Below, in pieces: positions 61,001 to 64,000 of a DNA stretch of 64,000 nucleotides. Under the pieces are notes generated by a model. The model was not told the DNA's origin. It did not search any database and worked only from the letters and a program-made list of their open reading frames with translations. The DNA is from Cheilinus undulatus (lineage: Eukaryota > Chordata > Actinopteri > Labriformes > Labridae), in NCBI RefSeq assembly GCF_018320785.1, contig NC_054886.1:36551952-36615951 (forward strand), given 5' to 3'. The translations under genes were made by a program, and so were the position numbers. Within the stretch, counting starts at the first letter, position 1, and every line of letters begins with the position of its first letter.

Positions 61001-63453
61001 GAGCATGACATCATCAAAGGATGGAACGTTTATAAACATTAAAGGATGACATCATCAAAGGATGGAATATTTATGAACTTTAAATGATGACATCATCAAA
61101 GAGGGAAGATGGAATGTTTATAAACATTAAAGGATGACATCATCAAAGAGAGGATGGAACGTTTATAAACATTAAAGGATGACATCATCAAAGGATGGAA
61201 TGTTTATGAACTTTAAATGATGACATCATCAAAGAGGGAAGATGGAATGTTTATAAACATTAAAGGATGACATCATCAAAGAGAGGATGGAATGTTTATA
61301 TACTTTAAAGGATGACATCATCAAAGGATGGAATGTTTATATACTTTAAAGGATGACATCAAAGAGAGAGGATGGTAGTTTATATACTTTAAAGGATGAC
61401 ATCATCAAAGAGAGAGGATGGAATGTTTATATACTTTAAAGGATGACATCATCAAAGAGAGAGGATGGAATGTTTATATACTTTAAAGGATGACATCATC
61501 AAAGAGAGAGGATGGAATGTTTATATACTTTAAAGGATGACATCATCAAAGAGAGGATGGAATGTTTATATACTTTAAAGGATGACATCATCAAAGAGAG
61601 AGGATAGAATGTTTATATACCTTAAAGGATGACATCATCAAAGGATGGAATGTTTATGAACTTTAAATGATGACATCATCAAAGAGAGAGGATAGAATGT
61701 TTATATACTTTAAAGGATGACATCATCAAAGAGAGGATGGAATGTTTATATACTTTAAAGGATGACATCATCAAAGGATGGAATGTTTATAAACTTTAAA
61801 TGATGACATCATCAAAGAGGGAAGATGGAATGTTTATAAACATTAAAGGATGACATCATCAAAGAGAGGATGGAATGTTTATATATTTTAAAGGATGACA
61901 TCATCAAAGGATGGAATGTTTATATACTTTAAAGGATGACATCAAAGAGAGAGGATGGTAGTTTATATACTTTAAAGGATGACATCATCAAAGAGAGAAT
62001 GGAATGTTTATATACTTTAAAGGATGACATCATCAAAGAGAGAGGATGGAATGTTTATATACTTTAAAGGATGACATCATCAAAGAGAGAGGATGGAATG
62101 TTTATAAACTTTAAAGGATGACATCATCAGTGTTTATAAACTTTAAAGGATGACATCATCAGTGTTTATAAACTTTAAAGGATGACATCATCAGTGTTTA
62201 TAAACTTTAAAGGATGACATCATCAGTGTTTATATACTTTAAAGGATGACATCATCAGTGTTTATAAACTTTAAAGGATGACATCATCAAAGAGAGAGGA
62301 TGGAATGTTTATATACTTTAAAGGATGACATCATCAAAGAGAGAGGATAGAATGTTTATATACTTTAAAGGATGACATCATCAAAGAGAGAGGATAGAAT
62401 GTTTATATACTTTAAAGGATGACATCATCAAAGAGAGAGGATAGAATGTTTATATACTTTAAAGGATGACGTCATCAAAGAGAGAGGATAGAATGTTTAT
62501 ATACTTTAAAGGATGACGTCATCAAAGAGAGAGGATAGAATGTTTATATACTTTAAAGGTTGACATCATCAAAGAGAGAGGATGGAATGTTAATAAACTT
62601 GAAAGGATGACATCATCAAAGAGCGAAGATGGAATGTTTATGAACTTTAAAGGATGACATCATCAAAGAGAGAGGATAGAATTTTTATAAACTTTAAATG
62701 GTGACATCATCAAAGAGAGAGGATGGAATGTTTATATAATTTAAAGGACGACATCATCAAAGAGAGAGGTTAGAATGTTTATAAACTTTAAAGGATGACA
62801 TCATCAAAGAGAGAGGATGGAATGTTTATATACTTTAAAGGATGACATCATCAAAGAGAGAGGATGGAATGTTTATAAACTTTAAAGGATGACATCATCA
62901 AAGAGAGAGGATGGAATGTTGGTGAAGCTGTGGATGTTGAGGCCTTTTTCCACTCCCTTTGCTGATAGTAGGCCATTGTTGAAAACTTCTGAAAAAGTGG
63001 GTGGTACTAGCCAGCAGTGAGGGTTTAGTTCCACCCCTTTTTCCAAAGGTTGCCCACAATGGTAAGTCATTAGAGGGAGAAGTCATTGGTGAAACCTGTG
63101 CCCTGATTATGAAATTGAACAGAGAATTCAGTTCAGGGTCATAAGTGAGGAGGGGTTGTAATGTGTCATTCATGGACGAGCTAGTCCTAAAAGCTGGCCC
63201 CCGTTTGAGCGCTGGTTTCCTTTCTTCCATCTTTGTTCTTCTTTATTCCACATATTTAAAGCCAAACTGGACCAAATGTTTGGGAGTCCACAGACTGGCC
63301 TCCCATCATGTGTGAGGCAGATCAGGGCTTACTGAACTGGAGTGGACTGCTCCGTGGAAATGGACTGAGACTGTGTGTACAGGATTTAAGTGAGTGTGTG
63401 TGCTCTCACCCAGTCCCAGGCAGGAAACTCTGAGTCCAGATTTCCCAAGATTC
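24939..63453 (-). CDS. kcnab3: Voltage-gated K+ channel beta subunit (Kv beta 3-like), 13 coding exons
   Basis: Thirteen exons on the minus strand join in phase (988 bases) into the full 328-residue conserved core, from [15 protein letters not shown] to a TGA at 24941-24939. The product is an aldo-keto-reductase-fold protein that binds NADPH and, in known family members, docks under the Kv1 T1 domain as a cytoplasmic tetramer to modulate gating and trafficking. Numbering the first Asn as 1, the catalytic tetrad is D45, Y50, K78, N118, exactly 40 below Kv beta 2 numbering. Cofactor residues S148, R149, Q174, W203, S204, K214, R224, Q289, E292 and N293 are also present. [29 protein letters not shown] and [10 protein letters not shown] favour KCNAB3 over KCNAB1/2. 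The variable N-terminal exon(s), ending ..R, lie beyond the window. Introns total 37.5 kb, mostly minisatellite. Confidence 0.92.
25167..25255 (-). CDS. kcnab3: kcnab3 exon 12
   Basis: Acceptor TCTCAG, donor GTAACA. It encodes (A)[19 protein letters not shown] followed by [10 protein letters not shown], the NADPH adenosine-phosphate binding block with G283, S285, Q289, E292 and N293. The intron to exon 13 is only 135 bases. Confidence 0.93.
25263..25425. other. Left flank of intron 11: GA microsatellite and unique sequence
   Basis: A short (GA)n run at about 25273-25304, preceded by GAGCGAGCGAGA, then ordinary intron sequence before the 46-bp array. Confidence 0.6.
25430..27195 (+). repeat. 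Intronic 46-bp minisatellite (GGATGGAATGTT..GATGACATCATC)
   Basis: In intron 11. About 38 units of roughly 46 bases contain GGATGGAATGTTTTATAAGC, then TTTGATGACATCATCATTAA. Larger blocks repeat (for example the run with GATAAAATGTGAAGCTG at about 25865, 26269 and 26765). The same motif pair in the same orientation forms the 47-bp array of intron 1 (61.0-62.9 kb). Confidence 0.93.
27200..27950. other. Intron 11 remainder with fold-back-family fragment
   Basis: At 27270-27345 the array ends in sequence carrying CATTGTTG twice, GGCCACTTTTGGAGAAG and then TTCCATCC (the reverse complement of GGATGGAA). This resembles the flank of the fold-back elements at 24.5 and 62.9 kb. The rest, to the exon 11 donor, is unique AT-rich intron with no gene. 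Confidence 0.4.
27951..28071 (-). CDS. kcnab3: kcnab3 exon 11
   Basis: Acceptor TGTCTGCAG, donor GTACAG. It encodes [20 protein letters not shown], then [20 protein letters not shown](A). It matches the family's GYQWLK...EEG..Q.K...L..IA..LGCT..QLAIAW block. Confidence 0.94.
28161..28255 (-). CDS. kcnab3: kcnab3 exon 10
   Basis: Acceptor CCCGCAG, donor GTGTGC. It encodes (G)[20 protein letters not shown] then [11 protein letters not shown], including cofactor residues W203, S204, K214 and R224. It is 89 bases from exon 11. Confidence 0.95.
28256..28725. other. Intron 9, unique part
   Basis: Unremarkable sequence between exon 10 and the array; no gene or RNA recognised. Confidence 0.5.
28728..31405 (+). 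repeat. Intronic 18/30-bp composite minisatellite (GAGGCTACTGTTAGCTTA)
   Basis: In intron 9. An 18-bp unit (GAGGCTACTGTTAGCTTA) and a 30-bp unit (GAGGCTATGAAAATGAATGT plus TTGTAGCTTA) alternate, mostly as 48-bp pairs with irregular runs of either. The right end (31030-31405) is almost pure 18-bp unit with GCTGAGAGGCTATT variants. It stops about 50 bases before exon 9. Open frames of about 95 codons arise from the multiple-of-three periods. Confidence 0.94.
31455..31575 (-). CDS. kcnab3: kcnab3 exon 9
   Basis: Acceptor TGCCTGTAG, donor GTACGA. It encodes [20 protein letters not shown] then [20 protein letters not shown](G), with Q174 of the nicotinamide pocket. [10 protein letters not shown] is a family signature. 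Confidence 0.96.
31576..31690. other. Intron 8, short unique right-hand end
   Basis: About 115 bases of unique sequence between the exon 9 acceptor and the 32-bp array. Confidence 0.5.
31695..32468 (+). repeat. 32-bp minisatellite, left part (TCTTATGTAGTGTTCTATTA)
   Basis: About 24 units of a 32-bp repeat (TCTTATGTAGTGTTCTATTA plus GTGTTCTCCTAC), ending in CCTACTC at 32468, where a LINE begins. The same unit resumes at about 36372, so this is one array interrupted by an insertion. Confidence 0.95.
32980..34227 (-). pseudogene. LINE reverse transcriptase region (open, 415 codons)
   Basis: The open stretch covers most of the RT domain. It has [11 protein letters not shown] (residues 45-55 of this stretch), [10 protein letters not shown] (103-112) and the catalytic YADD (136-139), followed by the thumb/C-terminal region with [33 protein letters not shown] and WWNELP. 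These motifs are typical of fish L2/CR1-clade LINEs. It is cut off from the preceding frame by a frameshift near 34295, so the element cannot make a full-length protein. Confidence 0.85.
34290..35405 (-). pseudogene. LINE ORF, endonuclease C-terminal half to RT start
   Basis: Frame with [11 protein letters not shown] (endonuclease catalytic block), NTLDLILTR and PLHLSDHY (the SDH motif) of the APE-type endonuclease, then a linker and the RT N-terminus with [12 protein letters not shown]. The frame changes near 34295 at NYR; downstream codons to 34146 are out of frame with the family. Confidence 0.8.
35458..35874 (-). pseudogene. LINE ORF, endonuclease N-terminal part
   Basis: Contains [15 protein letters not shown] and LALTETWV, the N-terminal APE-endonuclease blocks (Asn, Glu). 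Family-like residues end near 35540, where the frame shifts; a second disruption lies near 35440-35455 before the next recognisable block. Confidence 0.75.
36372..43485 (+). repeat. 32-bp minisatellite, right part (7.1 kb)
   Basis: About 220 further units of the same 32-bp repeat. Variation is mostly at two spots: TTCTATTAG, TTCTTTTAG, TTCTGTTAG or TTCTATAAG, and GTTCTCC or GTTGTCC. TATAAG forms concentrate in the first ~1.5 kb and GTTAG forms after 42.1 kb, a gradient useful for tracing expansion. The array ends ~30 bases from exon 8. With the left part it makes up most of the 11.9 kb intron 8. Confidence 0.96.
43516..43601 (-). CDS. kcnab3: kcnab3 exon 8
   Basis: Acceptor CATCTCAG, donor GTAGAG. 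It encodes (E)[20 protein letters not shown] followed by [15 protein letters not shown] carries S148 and R149 of the cofactor site. Confidence 0.95.
43602..44516. other. Intron 7, AT-rich, no satellite
   Basis: 915 bases, AT-rich with TTTTGTGAAATTT-like stretches; the only intron of intermediate size, and free of tandem arrays. No gene or RNA recognised. Confidence 0.6.
44517..44603 (-). CDS. kcnab3: kcnab3 exon 7
   Basis: Acceptor GTGGCAG, donor GTCAGA. It encodes (G)[19 protein letters not shown] then RSDINAPME(E), with the catalytic-tetrad Asn (N118) in [17 protein letters not shown] is the KCNAB3 form; KCNAB1/2 have VDVVFANRPD. Confidence 0.95.
44925..46700 (+). repeat. Intronic 41-bp minisatellite (CATCAACAAGAACCTTCTAT)
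   Basis: In intron 6. About 43 units of 40-41 bases (CATCAACAAGAACCTTCTAT, then ACCTTATCAGGAACCCTTAAA), degenerating rightwards. The core TCAACAAGAACCTT recurs in the 48.6-52.9 kb array and, inverted, in intron 3. Confidence 0.93.
46701..47435. other. Intron 6, unique segment
   Basis: No gene recognised; contains a C12 run near 47291. Short open frames on both strands near 46.9-47.1 kb have no family resemblance. Confidence 0.5.
47439..48535 (+). repeat. Intronic 83-bp satellite (GGTCCAAACTGTGGCCCGTG)
   Basis: About 13 very similar 83-bp units (first starts 47439, 47522, 47605). The motif TCCAAACTGTGGCC is common in fish interspersed repeats, and its reverse complement (GGCCACAGTTTGGA) also occurs once at about 60186 in intron 3, so the unit was probably captured from a dispersed repeat. 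Confidence 0.94.
48600..52900 (+). repeat. Intronic 61-bp satellite in a ~2 kb tandem duplication
   Basis: The unit is AAGAACCATTAACATTAGCA, then GGATCCTTGGTAACCTCAAT, then AAGGACCTTTAAAATCTCACT (61 bp). The whole complex is duplicated. The segment at 48723-50698 restarts at 50699, with identical flank sequence at 48737 and 50713 (1,976 bases apart) and at the right end GAACCGT at 50374 and 52411 (2,037 apart). The second copy therefore has one more 61-bp unit. The outer parts use ~20-bp units (AACAAGAACCTTTAATATCT). Confidence 0.94.
53000..54640 (-). repeat. Intronic 21-bp satellite (CCGTATACACCTTAAAGAGTA)
   Basis: About 75 units of 20-21 bases (TATACACCTTAAAGAGTACYG and TATACACCTTAAAATGAACYG). 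The left edge shows intermediates with the AAGAACCTT family (ACCTTAAAAAGAACC). The 21-bp period keeps frames open on both strands, up to 441 codons on the kcnab3-sense strand (heptapeptide FKVYTVL). I regard this as repeat-driven. Confidence 0.94.
54885..54928 (-). CDS. kcnab3: kcnab3 exon 6
   Basis: Acceptor TCCGCAG, donor GTACAC. It encodes (Q)[14 protein letters not shown](G), an invariant block of Kv beta proteins. 44 bases; only 79 bases from exon 5. Confidence 0.96.
55008..55052 (-). CDS. kcnab3: kcnab3 exon 5
   Basis: Acceptor CTACCAG, donor GTGAGT. It encodes (R)[14 protein letters not shown](Q), with the catalytic Lys (K78) in TTKIYWGG. Confidence 0.96.
55053..55815. other. Intron 4, unique part
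   Basis: No gene recognised. Includes a GGGGGAGAGAGAGAGCGGG tract next to the exon 5 acceptor and ordinary intron sequence beyond. Confidence 0.5.
55820..56490 (+). repeat. Intronic ~31-bp G-rich minisatellite (GGGGAGGGGCCAGACACACC)
   Basis: About 21 units of 28-33 bases: GGGGAGGGGCCAGACACACC, CACAGACTGCA and the variants CACAGACTAAAAGGGAGGG and TTACAGATTAAAGG. Longer blocks alternate in a fixed order, implying block duplication. Confidence 0.9.
56600..56705 (+). mobile_element. Inverted short copy of the 19-bp-satellite element
   Basis: Reads CTGGCTGCAGCCCTCGAGCA, AACCTCTTCGCTGGGGCGTT, CAGCTGGAGACCTC, one more satellite unit, then GTGATGTACATTGCCCAAG. This is the reverse complement of both flanks of the 1.45-3.0 kb array with only about two to three units between them, so it looks like an unexpanded or contracted copy of the same dispersed element. 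Confidence 0.8.
56816..56860 (-). CDS. kcnab3: kcnab3 exon 4
   Basis: Acceptor TGTTTCAG, donor GTAAAC. It encodes (R)[14 protein letters not shown](R). TLGNIL matches KCNAB3 rather than VLGNII/ILGSII of KCNAB2/1. Confidence 0.95.
56861..57250. other. Intron 3, unique left part
   Basis: No gene or repeat recognised. Confidence 0.5.
57255..59800 (-). repeat. Intronic 20-bp satellite (AAAGGTTCTTGTTGATATCT)
   Basis: In intron 3. About 120 units of 20 bases, almost perfectly regular from 57.35 to 58.98 kb (GATAT, GTTAT, CTACTGATATTT variants), with longer degenerate units to 59.8 kb. Blocks of several units recur in the same order. The reverse complement contains TCAACAAGAACCTTT, the same core as the arrays at 44.9-46.7 and 48.6-52.9 kb, but on the opposite strand. 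Confidence 0.95.
59801..60480. other. Intron 3, right part
   Basis: Contains a short degenerate run of CTGGTCTGT/CTGGTCCGC units (59935-60030) and a GGCCACAGTTTGGACACC fragment near 60186 related to the 83-bp satellite unit. No gene recognised. Confidence 0.5.
60481..60560 (-). CDS. kcnab3: kcnab3 exon 3
   Basis: Acceptor CCCTGTAG, donor GTACAG. It encodes [20 protein letters not shown] then EVYASG(R), carrying the catalytic Asp (D45) and Tyr (Y50). 80 bases. Confidence 0.96.
60670..60707 (-). CDS. kcnab3: kcnab3 exon 2
   Basis: Acceptor CTGACAG, donor GTACTG. It encodes (G)[12 protein letters not shown] in 38 bases. FGSQISDE is the KCNAB3 form (FGGQ in KCNAB1/2). 109 bases from exon 3. Confidence 0.95.
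60708..60990. other. Intron 1, unique left part
   Basis: No feature recognised. Confidence 0.5.
60995..62925 (+). repeat. Intronic 47-bp minisatellite (GGATGACATCATCAAAGAGA)
   Basis: In intron 1. About 42 units: AAAGGATGACATCATCAAAG, AGAGAGGATGGAATG, TTTATATACTTT. Short versions lack the AGAGAGG part, and at 62.1-62.28 kb five units shrink to ~35 bases. The same paired motifs form the intron 11 array. Two units carry the palindrome TGACGTCA (62467-62474 and 62514-62521). Confidence 0.94.
62909..63060. mobile_element. Second copy of the fold-back family, decayed hairpin
   Basis: The last satellite unit (GGATGGAATGTT at 62909) is followed 62 bases on by GGCCATTGTTG (62971), then GAAAAAGTGGGTGG and, inverted, CCACCCCTTTTTCC and GGTTGCC. 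The same layout stands at 24496-24658. The hairpin here is more diverged. Confidence 0.55.
63061..63409. other. Intron 1, unique right part
   Basis: Unique sequence from the fold-back copy to the exon 1 donor. No feature recognised. Confidence 0.5.
63410..63453 (-). CDS. kcnab3: kcnab3 first conserved-core exon
   Basis: Acceptor TTTTTCAG, donor GTGAGA. It encodes (R)[14 protein letters not shown](G) in 44 bases and enters in phase 2, so the codon for the preceding Arg begins in an upstream exon (the variable N-terminal exon), which I could not find between 63454 and the window end. Confidence 0.95.
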
Positions 63454-64000
63454 CTGAAAAAGAAAGAAGACCATCTGTTAGCGACGTCCCTGTTATAGAA
63501 CCTTTATCTGATTGGTTCTGAAGGTTCTTTAGAAGGGTTGACGGTTTGATGGTAAACCTGGTAAACCTCCAGTCCTTTTTTTCTGCTGAGTCAGATGTTT
63601 TACAGACGTTAACGCTCAGGTAGCAGGTGGGCTCGGTTCCAGGATTACAAATATCCAAATAAGGGCGTTCCTGAATTTCATTGGTGGATTTGGACAGAGA
63701 AATTTTCTCTGGAAACAGAGCTGCTGAAGAGTGGGCGGGCACTGTTGAGCTTTTTTTGTCAGATGATGTCACAGGGCTCTCATCCAATCAGAGAGCCTGA
63801 GTCAGCCGTCTTCTGTCGACCAATCAGACGTCAGCGGTGTGATTAGAGCAGAGTCTAATGAAACATCTGCTTTTAATTAACACACAGAGTATCAAGGCCT
63901 TACTCTGCAGAGGTCAAAGGTCATTCAGACAACAGGGGTCAGCGTGTGCGTTGATCCCTGATTAACAGACTCAGTGATGTGAGAGAAAAAGATCTCTGAC
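63454..64000. other. Upstream intron of kcnab3
   Basis: Intron sequence 5' of the first core exon on the minus strand. A 133-codon open frame (63787-63386) runs through it, but it reads across the splice acceptor in a different frame from the exon and has no match to known Kv beta N-termini. Confidence 0.5.

Noticed and set aside
24939..63453. Assignment to KCNAB1 rather than KCNAB3
   Set aside because: PELYHKIG and VPESSRA do look like KCNAB1, but [34 protein letters not shown] and [10 protein letters not shown] are all KCNAB3-type. A tree with fish kcnab1/2/3 would settle it.
63386..63787. 133-codon minus-strand frame as the kcnab3 N-terminal exon
   Set aside because: It runs through the acceptor into exon 1 in the wrong frame, lacks a donor joining in phase 2 with Arg, and does not resemble the variable N-termini of KCNAB1-3.

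Overview
The window reads as teleost fish nuclear DNA. The evidence is a vertebrate Kv-channel beta-subunit gene split into 13 short coding exons with GT-AG junctions, the 3' half of a MOSPD-family gene, a decayed L2/CR1-type LINE, hAT-like repeat ends, and one 100-base run of N (1232-1331), which is an assembly gap. Nothing bacterial, viral or CRISPR-like was found. By summing the arrays listed below, roughly 44 kb of the 64 kb is tandem repeat.

Left part (1-10.6 kb). The region opens with possible 5' exon sequence, then pyrimidine-rich repeats, the gap, and a 19-bp minisatellite (1.45-3.0 kb). A 605-codon intronless open frame on the minus strand (3669-5486) encodes an almost wholly coiled-coil protein made of about five tandem ~104-residue units; upstream of it lies an array of CCTTTGATC-bearing repeats. 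On the plus strand, the last four coding exons of a MOSPD3-like gene (7825-9405) encode the end of the MSP domain, a Gly/Glu/Arg-rich linker and two membrane segments. Its 5' coding exons were not found; they may lie in the gap or outside the window. An 11-bp array follows its poly(A) signals.

Intergenic part (10.6-24.9 kb). This is dominated by a 12.8 kb, 29-bp-period satellite with nested higher-order duplications of about 1.0, 3.8 and 3.7 kb. It separates the mospd gene from the convergently transcribed kcnab gene.

Right part (24.9-63.5 kb). This holds the complete conserved core of a Kv beta subunit on the minus strand, best matched to KCNAB3: 13 exons, 988 coding bases, 328 residues. 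The aldo-keto reductase tetrad and the NADPH-contact residues are intact. The 12 introns total 37,527 bases and are bimodal. Four are 79-135 bases and one is 915; every one of the other seven (1.8-11.9 kb) carries one or more minisatellites (periods about 18/30, 20, 21, 31, 32, 41, 46-47, 61 and 83 bp). The largest intron also holds an L2-type LINE inserted inside a 32-bp array. Several arrays share cores or flanks with distant copies, which suggests that they were seeded by dispersed elements and then expanded locally.

The exon calls rest on reading-frame, phase and family matches made by eye. Gene symbols are by homology. No database search or alignment was run.
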